DNA of 64,000 nt from the NCBI RefSeq assembly GCF_900141765.1, contig NZ_FSRK01000001.1:1426001-1490000 (forward strand), written 5' to 3'. A program made the position numbers and the translations under genes. This DNA comes from Epilithonimonas zeae (GTDB lineage Bacteria; Bacteroidota; Bacteroidia; Flavobacteriales; Weeksellaceae). Positions 45,234-52,965 of this stretch are shown here, in pieces; within the stretch, counting starts at the first letter, position 1, and each line of letters begins with the position of its first letter. The notes under the pieces are model-generated. The model was not told the DNA's origin. It saw only the letters and a program-made list of their open reading frames with translations, and ran no database searches.

Positions 45234-46049
45234 TTAATCTTTATAAATAATATTCTTGTGGATTGCGAAAAAATAAAATGGTATTATAAAAATCACTAAT
45301 CCTGCTGCTAATAATACTTCGGGTTTAATTTTAAACAAATCAGAAAAAGTTTCTGAATCTGAGTATAACATCATCATCGCCGACACCAAATTGTTGAATG
45401 CGTGAAGCAAAATTGGCATCAGCAGTGACTTGGTTTTGTAGTACACCAAACCTAATACCAAACCGAGCAACATTGCGCCCGCAAACTGCCATGGATTGAA
45501 ATGGACGACGCCGAAAATGAACGCCGAAACGATAATTGCCGTGACTGGTTTGACTTTGTTGTTCAGCATTCCTTTCATAATGATGCCTCGGAAAAGGATT
45601 TCTTCCAGAATTGGTGCAAGGATGACGGTCATTATAAGTAACGAAACTGGTTCTCTAGTGAGTTTTGCAAATTGTTCTGAATACATTTTGTAAATCTCGC
45701 CGAGCAAATCGCCTGTTGTGGGAATCAATTGCGTGGTGTAGTCTGCAACTAGCATCATCCCGAACATCATTGGAAATATCAATAGATAAACACGAAATGG
45801 TTTGGTGGAGAAATCGAAATTGAGTTTGCTACCATCTTTTCTTACGATAAAAAAATCGAAAAAGAGAATAGGAACTATCATTGTTGCTGTATACATCAAA
45901 ATATTGAAAATCCCAGTATCACTAATGTCCTGATCAAATAACGCAGACAATCCTAATCCTATTGCGTACATCAACGACTGACCGATAAACAGCCCTACAA
46001 CCAATAAAATCCCTACAAAAAAATCGACTTTGTAATTCTGTTCTTTCAT
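45234..46049 (-). CDS. CPBP-family intramembrane metalloprotease
   Basis: The 271-residue membrane protein has about eight hydrophobic segments and the Abi motifs EEILFRGI, FGVVHFNP and HAFNNL, which hold the Glu and His metal ligands of the CPBP/CAAX-protease-like family. The start MKEQNYKVDFFVG at 46049 is preferred over 46145, because its ATG overlaps the stop of the upstream lipoprotein gene by one base (TAATG), a pattern of coupled translation. Confidence 0.88.
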   Translation of the reverse strand: MKEQNYKVDFFVGILLVVGLFIGQSLMYAIGLGLSALFDQDISDTGIFNILMYTATMIVPILFFDFFIVRKDGSKLNFDFSTKPFRVYLLIFPMMFGMMLVADYTTQLIPTTGDLLGEIYKMYSEQFAKLTREPVSLLIMTVILAPILEEILFRGIIMKGMLNNKVKPVTAIIVSAFIFGVVHFNPWQFAGAMLLGLVLGLVYYKTKSLLMPILLHAFNNLVSAMMMLYSDSETFSDLFKIKPEVLLAAGLVIFIIPFYFFAIHKNIIYKD

Positions 46050-47101
46050 TATTTGAGCTCTTTCATATAAACTAAAGGTTCTGCTTTGAAAGTTACATCT
46101 TCCGGATGAAATATCTTGAAATAATCTCTCAAAACCAAATCGCATCTTACCACTCCACTTTCGAAATAATCATTCGAACCATCTTTTTCTCTGTTGTTTA
46201 TCATATATAATTTACCAGAATTGAAGACTTTCATTTTGCTGTAATTTGGATTCAGAGTCAATAATTCTTTTTTGTTCTGATGCGGACTGATGTTAATCCA
46301 GTAATTAACATTCTCTGATTTAACGAAAACTTCTTCAAAGCTTAACGGAACGGAAGAAGATTCTTTGTTGTTTTTCAGAATATAATTTCCGCCAGCATCA
46401 TTGATTAATCTTGCAACAAAAGAATTTCCGCCAGGCAAAAACCACTGGCTTCCATACATCTCGTTGCAAAGAATATTTGGTTTGTTTGAGGTTTTAGAAG
46501 CTAAGTCCTGAATTTTTTTGTAATTGTTTTCTATATTCTTGAATACTTTTTCAGCCTGTTCTTCTGCTCCAAATAGTCTTCCAAATAATAAAAGATATTT
46601 TGATTTTTCTAAAGGTTTTTGTTCTAAGAATTCATCTAAGAAGATCAATTCGATTCCGTTTTTCTTTAAAATGTCATAAGTATTGGCAAAATTGGGAACG
46701 TAATTGGTAAAAATAACGTCCGGTTTATTGGAAAGGATTTTCTCTATATCGTACTTCTGCTCATTTCCGATGTTGAGAATTTGATTCTGATTAATTAACT
46801 GATGAATTTTTTCTGAGAAAATATACTCCGGACTGGAAACTCCTGTGATTTTATTTTCCAAATTGAGTTCAGAAAAGTAACCAATCAAGCTTGAATTGAG
46901 TAACATTGCTTTCTGAAACGGTAATTTTTCTTTTGAAATGACATTTTTAAATTTGCCTGAATTAATAATCAATTTTTTTGAATCATCCGAATAATTAACT
47001 CTTTCCGAGATAGTTATATTTTCAGAATCTAATTTTGGAATTTCTTTTTTACAGGAAACTGTAAGAATAAAGAAAATTAAAAGTAAAAAAATGCGTTTCA
47101 T
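46049..47101 (-). CDS. Periplasmic binding lipoprotein (BtuF/FecB-type helical-backbone substrate binder)
   Basis: The 350-residue protein has a lipoprotein signal (Cys17, FILTVSCKKE) and the two-lobe fold of iron-siderophore or cobalamin binding proteins: ENKITGVSSPEYIFS, NKPDVIFTNY, a helix backbone in the middle and WINISPHQNKKELL. No permease or ATPase gene is adjacent, so it may be an orphan or work with transporters elsewhere. Ligand unknown. It is divergent from the tRNA-Arg. Confidence 0.85.
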   Translation of the reverse strand: MKRIFLLLIFFILTVSCKKEIPKLDSENITISERVNYSDDSKKLIINSGKFKNVISKEKLPFQKAMLLNSSLIGYFSELNLENKITGVSSPEYIFSEKIHQLINQNQILNIGNEQKYDIEKILSNKPDVIFTNYVPNFANTYDILKKNGIELIFLDEFLEQKPLEKSKYLLLFGRLFGAEEQAEKVFKNIENNYKKIQDLASKTSNKPNILCNEMYGSQWFLPGGNSFVARLINDAGGNYILKNNKESSSVPLSFEEVFVKSENVNYWINISPHQNKKELLTLNPNYSKMKVFNSGKLYMINNREKDGSNDYFESGVVRCDLVLRDYFKIFHPEDVTFKAEPLVYMKELK

Positions 47102-47125
47102 CTTCCAAAGAAAGCAAAAAAGTAC

Positions 47126-47133
47126 TATATTTG
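47126..47133 (+). promoter_or_regulatory. -7 promoter box of the tRNA-Arg gene
   Basis: TATATTTG is an exact TAnnTTTG box 15 bases before the tRNA start. It is in the short gap shared with the divergent lipoprotein gene. Confidence 0.72.
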
Positions 47134-47148
47134 CAAACCTTTAAACAA

Positions 47149-47222
47149 GGCCTCGTGGCGCAACTGAATAGCGCATCTGATTACGGCTCAGAAGGTTACA
47201 GGTTTGAATCCTGTCGAGGTCA
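47149..47222 (+). tRNA. tRNA-Arg (anticodon ACG)
   Basis: The 74-base gene folds into a cloverleaf. The acceptor stem is GGCCTCG (47149-47155) with CGAGGTC (47215-47221), with one G-T pair; the D stem is GCGC/GCGC; the anticodon stem TCTGA/TCAGA holds ACG at 47183-47185; the T stem is ACAGG/CCTGT. The discriminator is A47222 and CCA is not encoded. Anticodon ACG is read as ICG after deamination and serves CGU, CGC and CGA codons. Its 3' half is the probable attachment site of the mobile element. Confidence 0.95.
47188..47222. other. Candidate attachment site in the 3' end of tRNA-Arg
   Basis: The last 35 bases of the tRNA gene are also the last codons of the plus-strand-opposed recombinase gene (minus strand, TGA at 47188-47190). 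This shows that the element carries or rebuilds this sequence at its left end. The second copy would lie at the far end of the element, outside the window, so the exact core cannot be named. Confidence 0.5.
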
Positions 47223-48750
47223 CAAGACCGACATTTGTAGATTTTTTTCTCTTATGTCGGTTTTTTTTATTTCCTAATTTGTTGTTATACTGATAGATAC
47301 ATTGAGCCACAATATTCATTTTAGGTGTTTGAAAACTTTTTCCGTCAAATTCGACTTTTTGAGGAAATATCAAACACCCTATCGTTCTTTTTGTCTGCAA
47401 ATCGCCCTGCTGATAAAGGTTTGCGAGGTTTTCCATTGAGTCGAGAGCATTTTCTATTTTTGTTTTTATATCAAGTTCTTTGCTTTCTGAAACAATATGT
47501 TGAATCTCTTGTTCCAAATGTTCAATCTGTTCTTTTGTTATTTTTTTCACCTCTTTGTAATCTTCTTCATCTAATTTATCTGCAAGATATTTATCTCTTG
47601 CATTAGCAACTTTCTCATTAAGCTCATTGATCTCTTTTGATATAGACTTCCTTTTTGCATCTATATCAAAGGTGAACTGTTTGTAGTTATCTAAAAGGAT
47701 TTCTTTCATCAAATCTTTGATGATAGGATTGTATTCTAATTTCGAAATTTCCAATTCAAATAGCTTGTTCAATCGATCTGAATCAAAACGAAATCCGCAT
47801 TTATAATGGCAATGATAATAGTAATAAGTTTTAGACTTTCCTTTAGCCCCACTTGCCGTAAGATTTTTACCACATCTTGGACAACGTAAAAGTCCACGTA
47901 ATGGAAAACGTTCGTTCCCTAATACTCTTCCGCCTGGCCCTTCTATCTTCCTTTTTTTGTCCATAATCTGCTGCACCTGATTAAACAGTCTTTCGCTAAT
48001 TAGTGGCTCATGTTTTCCATCACTGTAATATGCCTCCTCCTGTTTATAATCCTCAATATATATTTTACCACAATAAACCGGATTTCTCATAGCTTTTGCA
48101 AACGCACTTCTTGACATTGAAGCACCCTCCCTTTTATTCATCTGCAATCTGACATGATCAGCCGGAATATGTCCTTTTGCAACCTCGTTAAATGCCCAAG
48201 CTATATTAGATCCTTCCGGCTCTTTGATGGCAATATACTTTTTACCATCTTCATGGCTTCTGTTGATATATCCATAGGGAGCAATTCCCATTAGCCTGCC
48301 TTCTTTTTTTGCTCTCCGCATACCGTGAAAAGTGTTGAGTGCCCTTCTGTCATTTTCTACCTCCGGAGTGGAGAGATAAATCGCAAGCATAAGTTTGTTT
48401 TCAGGGACAGACATATCCAATGGCTGTTCAATAGATTGAGGGATAATGTGATTTTTATGCAGTAAACTTATCATTTGATAAGCATCTGCCGTATTACGAC
48501 TGAATCTGTCCCACTTGGTAAATAGGACTAAGTTACTTTTATGGCTTTTCTTTCTTATTTCAAGAAGATATTTTTTCCACTCAGGGCGATTAAAACTTTT
48601 TGCTGAATGATCTTCAAAAATCACTCTGTTGATAGCTATATTGTTATTAGCACAATATTTTCTTAATCTTTCATCCTGATCTCTTTGTGAATAACCTTTT
48701 TCAGCCTGTTCATCGGTAGATACTCTTATATACAGATCTGCAATAACCAT
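47188..48750 (-). CDS. Large serine recombinase (integrase of the element)
   Basis: The 520-residue protein has the resolvase N-terminal catalytic domain (YIRVSTDEQ with Ser11; FTKWDRFSRN), the Recombinase domain (MGIAPYGYINRS; NPVYCGKIYIEDYK), a zinc ribbon (CPRCGKNLTASGA with CHYKCGF) and a coiled coil (about 380-450). It should integrate and excise the element by strand exchange. The last 11 codons (VTSTGFKPVTF) are the antisense of the tRNA-Arg 3' end, and the codons before them run through the tRNA terminator. The gene faces the tRNA. Confidence 0.93.
   Translation of the reverse strand: MVIADLYIRVSTDEQAEKGYSQRDQDERLRKYCANNNIAINRVIFEDHSAKSFNRPEWKKYLLEIRKKSHKSNLVLFTKWDRFSRNTADAYQMISLLHKNHIIPQSIEQPLDMSVPENKLMLAIYLSTPEVENDRRALNTFHGMRRAKKEGRLMGIAPYGYINRSHEDGKKYIAIKEPEGSNIAWAFNEVAKGHIPADHVRLQMNKREGASMSRSAFAKAMRNPVYCGKIYIEDYKQEEAYYSDGKHEPLISERLFNQVQQIMDKKRKIEGPGGRVLGNERFPLRGLLRCPRCGKNLTASGAKGKSKTYYYYHCHYKCGFRFDSDRLNKLFELEISKLEYNPIIKDLMKEILLDNYKQFTFDIDAKRKSISKEINELNEKVANARDKYLADKLDEEDYKEVKKITKEQIEHLEQEIQHIVSESKELDIKTKIENALDSMENLANLYQQGDLQTKRTIGCLIFPQKVEFDGKSFQTPKMNIVAQCIYQYNNKLGNKKNRHKRKKSTNVGLVTSTGFKPVTF
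47227..47261 (+). terminator. Terminator of tRNA-Arg, inside the recombinase gene
   Basis: ACCGACAT (47227-47234) and ATGTCGGT (47254-47261) pair, with a T run after. It lies in the antisense of the recombinase C-terminal codons, so it belongs to the element side of the junction and would be supplied with the attachment sequence. Confidence 0.82.
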
Positions 48751-48786
48751 AGTTGTAGTATTTCGTTAAAATTTAGTTTTAGATTC

Positions 48787-48805
48787 GCATCAAAGAAACT
48801 GATGC
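48787..48805. promoter_or_regulatory. Hairpin/operator-like repeat upstream of the recombinase gene
   Basis: GCATCA-AAGAAAC-TGATGC is a 6-bp inverted repeat with a 7-base centre in the gap before the recombinase start. It could be a binding site for a directionality factor or a repressor. Short, so chance is possible. Confidence 0.35.
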
Positions 48806-48848
48806 AGTAGAAATTCATCTTTCAGATATACTGCTAAGGTACAAATTA

Positions 48849-49058
48849 TCAATCAGATGTAAAAAATTCTTTTAAAGTAAGTTTTACTATTGTGTATAGA
48901 AATTCCATAATCTCTTCTGACTGTTCTTCATTTACATCATGACCTGCTTTCCTTAATATCTGTAGCGCCTTTTCAGAAGGAATTTTTTTTAAAGGTATTG
49001 AAGGAATATATTTATCTTCAGGTTGCTGGGATTCATTTTTTGATTTAGCTTTCTTCAT
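48849..49058 (-). CDS. Small hypothetical protein next to the recombinase
   Basis: The protein has 69 residues from MKKAKSKNESQQPED; another start at 49085 adds nine. It is charged at the N-terminus and has a helical C-terminal part (LQILRKAGHDVNEEQSEEIM, then FLYTIVKLTLKEFF). No family was recognised. Genes of this size beside integrases are sometimes excision factors, which here is only a guess. The 276-base gap upstream of it (49059-49334) is AT-rich and shows nothing else. Confidence 0.6.
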   Translation of the reverse strand: MKKAKSKNESQQPEDKYIPSIPLKKIPSEKALQILRKAGHDVNEEQSEEIMEFLYTIVKLTLKEFFTSD

Positions 49059-49334
49059 AACAATGTGATTGAAGATTGTTCTCAAACATTGTAATTTAAA
49101 TGGGTAGCATATTATCGATCAAGCTATTGTCGTAAAAGTCCTTTTTTGGCTGTTGATTACAACTCTATTTTAAATTAAAAAATTTCTTACCTTTTCTTTA
49201 TAAATATAACTAATGACCAAAGCGGCGGATATCGGCATAATACCTACGAATATTCACCTACAAAAAGCAATTGCGGGTTTATCAGTATTCGAGGTAATAA
49301 TTTCCTGCAAATTAAAATAATATGTACTATGAGC

Positions 49335-49943
49335 CTAATCCGGTAACTGAACGCCACCATTGGCTGTAAGGCTCATATGGCCTCTGCTGACATCTATAAT
49401 GTTTTCTAAATTCTTCCAGCCTCTTGTTCTGATAGCACAGAAAATTTTAAACTCTTTATCCGGATAAATCTTCTGAAGCTCAAGAGCAACAGCCATAGAT
49501 GTGCGACCTAATGTCAGAATATCATCAACCAGGATAATCGTTGGTTCGGTGATAATTACAGGTTTTATGATTAAGCTATCTTGATGAGTTTGAACTGTAT
49601 TTCTTGTATCGGCATGAAACTGCCCGCTTGATTTAGGAATGGCATATGCACGATCAACACAAACACTAACACTTTCACCTAATCCATTTTTGACAAGTGT
49701 TTCACAAATTACTTTTGCCGGAAAAACAGCTCCCTCTACTAGAGGGGTACTTCTTGGAACAGGGATTAAGGATGAGTTCGCAAAATATTCTGATAAATCT
49801 GCTTCTTCTATTCTTTGACTTAATCTTGTACTGAAGCTGACATCTCCATTTTTACAAGAACCGGCAACCGTCCTTGAATTAATTTCAATCTCAGACTTAC
49901 CCCTTGGAGAATAGGCCAGAAAGGTAAGAAACTCAAAAGACAT
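49335..49943 (-). CDS. Phosphoribosyltransferase (PRTase), ShosT-like
   Basis: The 202-residue protein has the PRPP-binding motif ILVDDILTLGRTS (VDD at 139-141) of type I phosphoribosyltransferases and ends with RGWKNLENIIDVSRG. A ComF-like zinc finger is absent. The gene overlaps the DprA-like gene by 11 bases and has its own AGGAG just before the ATG. In the ShosTA systems, a PRTase toxin is paired with a DprA-like antitoxin, and this order fits. It may instead be a nucleotide salvage or competence gene, but the overlap with DprA and its place in the element favour the pair. Confidence 0.78.
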   Translation of the reverse strand: MSFEFLTFLAYSPRGKSEIEINSRTVAGSCKNGDVSFSTRLSQRIEEADLSEYFANSSLIPVPRSTPLVEGAVFPAKVICETLVKNGLGESVSVCVDRAYAIPKSSGQFHADTRNTVQTHQDSLIIKPVIITEPTIILVDDILTLGRTSMAVALELQKIYPDKEFKIFCAIRTRGWKNLENIIDVSRGHMSLTANGGVQLPD

Positions 49944-50607
49944 ACTCCTTTTTTGTGGTTAAAAAGGGAATGCTTTCAATTAGAAATTCAAAGTTGTCGT
50001 TGGTCAAAACCTGTGCACCATAACTTAGCATTTCTTCTGCCCATGAAACTTTTTGATTGAGAACATTTTCCATAATAAGAAGCTGCCTTCCCAATCTTAG
50101 AGCTTCCCATCCCTGATGTTTTGTACCGCTTTTTTCACTGGCCTCAACAATGATTGTTGCATCACTTATCAATGCCATAGTTCTATTTCTGATCGGAAAG
50201 CTTTTCGGAGTTACTGGATAATTTTCAGGAAACTGAGAAATCAGCAAATGATTTTCAGCAATAAAATCCTGTAATTGCTTGTTCTCAGCCGGAAAATATT
50301 TATCAATAGGTGTTCCTATAACACCAATAGTTTGTCCTTGGGCTTCAATTGCCGTTTTATGCGCTATAGTATCAATACCTTCAGCTAAACCGCTTACTAC
50401 AGTTATATCATTTTGCACTAATAATTTAGCAATCTTTCTAGCTCTTCTTACGCCAAGATCTGAAACCTTACGAGAACCAACAACTGCTACTCTCCTACCA
50501 TTTTCCAACAAAGAAAAGTCCCCCTTATAAAATATTTCTTTGGGACTGTTTTTTTTCTCAATAGTAGTCAGCTTATCATAGTAATCGTTAAAAGAACCGA
50601 TCTGCAT
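49933..50607 (-). CDS. DprA/Smf-like protein, ShosA-like
   Basis: The protein has 224 residues from MQIGSFNDYYDKL; ATG at 50631 or TTG at 50664 would extend it. It has the DprA/SLOG Rossmann fold: VAVVGSRKVSDLG, VVSGLAEGIDTIAH, TIGVIGTPIDKYFPAEN, and SGTKHQGWEALRLGRQLL near the end. In competence DprA loads RecA on single strands; in the defence pair it acts as antitoxin. It lacks the DprA N- and C-terminal extra domains. The PRTase gene follows with an 11-base overlap. Confidence 0.78.
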   Translation of the reverse strand: MQIGSFNDYYDKLTTIEKKNSPKEIFYKGDFSLLENGRRVAVVGSRKVSDLGVRRARKIAKLLVQNDITVVSGLAEGIDTIAHKTAIEAQGQTIGVIGTPIDKYFPAENKQLQDFIAENHLLISQFPENYPVTPKSFPIRNRTMALISDATIIVEASEKSGTKHQGWEALRLGRQLLIMENVLNQKVSWAEEMLSYGAQVLTNDNFEFLIESIPFLTTKKEYVF

Positions 50608-50968
50608 AAGTATTAAGGTTTGAATGAACATTGTAAATATAGTGCATTTACAGTGTATTTTCAAAGTAATAGTAGTAAATAATATAGATTAATTAACGGT
50701 TGTTTTATTAAACATTTTCCATAATAAACCGGTAAAAAGGCAGCTAAGGTACTGTTGCCAGCCGTCAACTTTTCCCACCAAAAGACTACGGCATAAACGG
50801 TTTCCTCCCTTAAGGTACCCTCCAATTATTCCGTTTCCTTTTGGCTTTTTTTCTTTGTCAACACTTCATATCTGCTTTCTTTTTTCCGGTTTTTCTTTTG
50901 AAAAATATTCAGCGAAGCCGACAGGGCTTTGTAAGAAAGGTCGGAGACGAGATTTAAAACAAATCAAA
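50608..50968. other. Gene-free divergent control region between the DprA-like gene and ssb
   Basis: The region of about 360 bases holds the promoters for two opposite units. The DprA side is AT-rich with TATATTTA (minus strand) close to the longer start. The ssb side is CT-rich, with two GGTAC motifs (in AAGGTACTG and AAGGTACCC) and no clear reading frame. No RNA was recognised. Confidence 0.45.
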
Positions 50969-51394
50969 ATGTACAATCTTAAACAAACAGTTATGAACAT
51001 TATCGGAAGACTGACAAGAGATGCGGAAGTTCGCACCCTGTCCAATGAAAAACAAGTAGTCAATTTCTCAATTGCTACCAATGACAATTATCGCAACAAA
51101 CAAGGTGTAAAAATCGAACAAACGACCTATTTCGACTGCTCTTATTGGATTTCTCCGAAAGTGGCTGAAATTCTTACCAAAGGAGCTTTAGTTGAATTAA
51201 ACGGTAGAGCGTACAATTCTGCATGGATAGGCAAAGATGGAGAAGCACACGCAAGGCTGAATTTCCTTACATCAAAGATTAAACTGCACAGCAGTAGTAA
51301 AAAGGATAGTAATAGTATAACACCCAAAAACAAAGAAGAAAATGAAAAATCAAAATCGGCAGAAAACGACAAAGACGATGATTTACCATTCTAA
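50969..51394 (+). CDS. ssb: Single-stranded DNA-binding protein
   Basis: The protein has 141 residues from MYNLKQTVMNIIGRLTRDAE; an ORF extension to 50855 has no similarity and is not used. The OB fold shows VVNFSIATND, TTYFDCSYWI and KGALVELNGRAY; the acidic tail ends DKDDDLPF, the binding site for repair and replication partners. Its work in transfer or recovery of the single-stranded element is likely. Confidence 0.93.
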   Translation: MYNLKQTVMNIIGRLTRDAEVRTLSNEKQVVNFSIATNDNYRNKQGVKIEQTTYFDCSYWISPKVAEILTKGALVELNGRAYNSAWIGKDGEAHARLNFLTSKIKLHSSSKKDSNSITPKNKEENEKSKSAENDKDDDLPF

Positions 51395-51431
51395 AATCAA
51401 TCACAATTATTAACAGTTAAAATTTATTATC

Positions 51432-52505
51432 ATGGCACATCAATTAAATTTCAACAACAGAACAGGGAAATACTCATTTTTTACTGTTAAAGAAAAAGCA
51501 TGGCACAACTTAGGACAGCTTGTGCATGAATACCCCACAAGTGAGGAAGCAATTAAGTTTGCAGGACTTGACTATGATGTGGAGAAATCGCCCCTATTTA
51601 CCAAAGGTTCAGGAATTTTAGAAAATGACAACGGAATTGAAATAATTGATTCTGAATTGGAAGTTCCAAATTACTTTGCCAATATCCGTACTGATAATAA
51701 CACCGTGTTAGGTGTAGTAGGAAAAGATTATCATATTGTACAAAACCGTGAAGCCTTTTCTTTTTTTGACTCTATTGTAGGCGGCGGAAACGGTATTTTA
51801 TACGAGACCGCAGGAGCTTTAGGAAATGGCGAAAGAATTTTTATTACGGCTAAACTTCCCGATTATATACGTGTCGGCAACGGTGATGATATTACAGAAA
51901 AATATATTTTCTTAACAACCTCGCACGACGGAAGCGGAAGTATTACCGCCGCATTTACCCCAATCCGTATTGTCTGCCAAAACACTTTAAACGCCTCTCT
52001 AAAAAACATGAGCAATGTTGTACGAATCAGACATACCGCAGGAGCAAAACAACGGTTGGAAGATGCTCATAAGGTAATGGGATTAGCGAACAAATTGAGC
52101 AATGAATTGGAAAACACTTTTAATTATTGGTCAAAAATAACCATCGGAGACGCTGAAATGAAAAAGTTAATTCAATTTGCGCTCTGCCCAAACAAAGAAA
52201 CTTTAAATCATCTTCAAAAGGGAAACTTTGACGAACTGTCAACTGTCTTTAAAAATACCGTTGATGATGCTTTTGCCTATGCTATGATGAGCGATACACA
52301 ACAGATGGAAACGACCAAAGGGACTTTGTTCGGTGCTTATAACGCTGTTACTGGTTTTTACCAAAATGTAAAGACCTACAAAGATGATGAAGCCAAACTA
52401 CAATCTATTGTTATGGGTGGAACTGCACAAATCAAATCGCAAAAAGCATTTGAATTATGTACAGGATTCGCAAAAGAGGGCAAAGACGTTTTTAATCTTA
52501 ATTAA
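51432..52505 (+). CDS. DUF932 (phage/plasmid-like TIGR03299) protein
   Basis: The 357-residue protein begins MAHQLNFNNRTGKYSFFTVK with the conserved WHNLGQLV. It also contains NRTV-like segments and the central TSHDGSGSITAAFTPIRIVCQNTLN. Proteins of this family are common on Bacteroidota plasmids and conjugative elements; their role may be anti-restriction or plasmid maintenance but is not proved. It follows ssb by 37 bases. Confidence 0.9.
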   Translation: MAHQLNFNNRTGKYSFFTVKEKAWHNLGQLVHEYPTSEEAIKFAGLDYDVEKSPLFTKGSGILENDNGIEIIDSELEVPNYFANIRTDNNTVLGVVGKDYHIVQNREAFSFFDSIVGGGNGILYETAGALGNGERIFITAKLPDYIRVGNGDDITEKYIFLTTSHDGSGSITAAFTPIRIVCQNTLNASLKNMSNVVRIRHTAGAKQRLEDAHKVMGLANKLSNELENTFNYWSKITIGDAEMKKLIQFALCPNKETLNHLQKGNFDELSTVFKNTVDDAFAYAMMSDTQQMETTKGTLFGAYNAVTGFYQNVKTYKDDEAKLQSIVMGGTAQIKSQKAFELCTGFAKEGKDVFNLN

Positions 52506-52515
52506 TCTCAGAGGT

Positions 52516-52534
52516 AACCGCCTGTGTGGCGGTT
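52516..52534 (+). other. Stable hairpin between the DUF932 gene and the small genes
   Basis: AACCGCC-TGTGT-GGCGGTT is a perfect 7-bp GC-rich stem in a 48-base gap and is about 20 bases before the next ATG. No T run follows, so it may be a partial attenuator, a processing site, or a translation control element. Confidence 0.55.
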
Positions 52535-52553
52535 GCTTCTTAAAATCACTATC

Positions 52554-52763
52554 ATGAAAATTAAGGATTTACACGGAAAAGGTCTTGAAATAACCTATTT
52601 AGAAAAAGCGATTAAACAAGCGGAAACTTTCAAAGGCTACTCTCATCAAGATAAAAGCTTTGCAGAATTTGATAAAAGACAGAAAGCTTACTGGGCTGAC
52701 ATCTATGAAAAATTATTCATCTTAAAAAAGAAACAAAATGAGCATTCTATCTCAAAAGACTGA
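52554..52763 (+). CDS. Small hypothetical protein
   Basis: The protein has 69 residues from MKIKDLHGKGLEITYL; the start at 52524 is not favoured because it precedes the TAAAATC region. It is helical and charged, with no membrane part. Its end overlaps the next gene by 26 bases, which suggests translational coupling. Family not recognised. Confidence 0.6.
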   Translation: MKIKDLHGKGLEITYLEKAIKQAETFKGYSHQDKSFAEFDKRQKAYWADIYEKLFILKKKQNEHSISKD

Positions 52764-52965
52764 ATACAAAGCATTAGCTATCATCGGTCGTATTATCAAA
52801 GAATTCGAAAATCTTCATCTTTTAAATATGACAAAAATAGATGATGAAGATTTAACGAAAGCAAGAAATTTACTTGAGACCATTATTCAATCCAATGGCT
52901 ACAAGGTTAATTATAACGGTAATTCTAAAAAATCAATCTTAAAAAACAATTACAATAAACATTAA
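52738..52965 (+). CDS. Small hypothetical protein
   Basis: The protein has 75 residues, starting MSILSQKTEYKALAIIGRII. It is helical and has an Asn/Lys-rich C-terminus. The ATG lies inside the previous gene. No known family. It ends the plus-strand unit of the element in this region. Confidence 0.6.
   Translation: MSILSQKTEYKALAIIGRIIKEFENLHLLNMTKIDDEDLTKARNLLETIIQSNGYKVNYNGNSKKSILKNNYNKH

Noticed and set aside
45234-46145. Longer start of the CPBP gene at 46145
   Set aside because: The extra 32 residues overlap the end of the lipoprotein gene. The ATG at 46049 fits TAATG coupling.
48849-49058. Insertion sequence near the recombinase
   Set aside because: No transposase motif, terminal inverted repeats or target duplication was seen in the 48751-49334 region.
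49335-50607. Competence-type DNA processing (DprA with ComF) as explanation of the pair
   Set aside because: No zinc finger of ComF in the PRTase, no other competence genes near, and the pair is in a mobile element. Kept only as alternative.
50855-50968. N-terminal extension of ssb of 38 residues
   Set aside because: The added text (Phe/Cys/Lys/Arg rich) is not like any SSB; the OB fold begins right after the Met at 50969.
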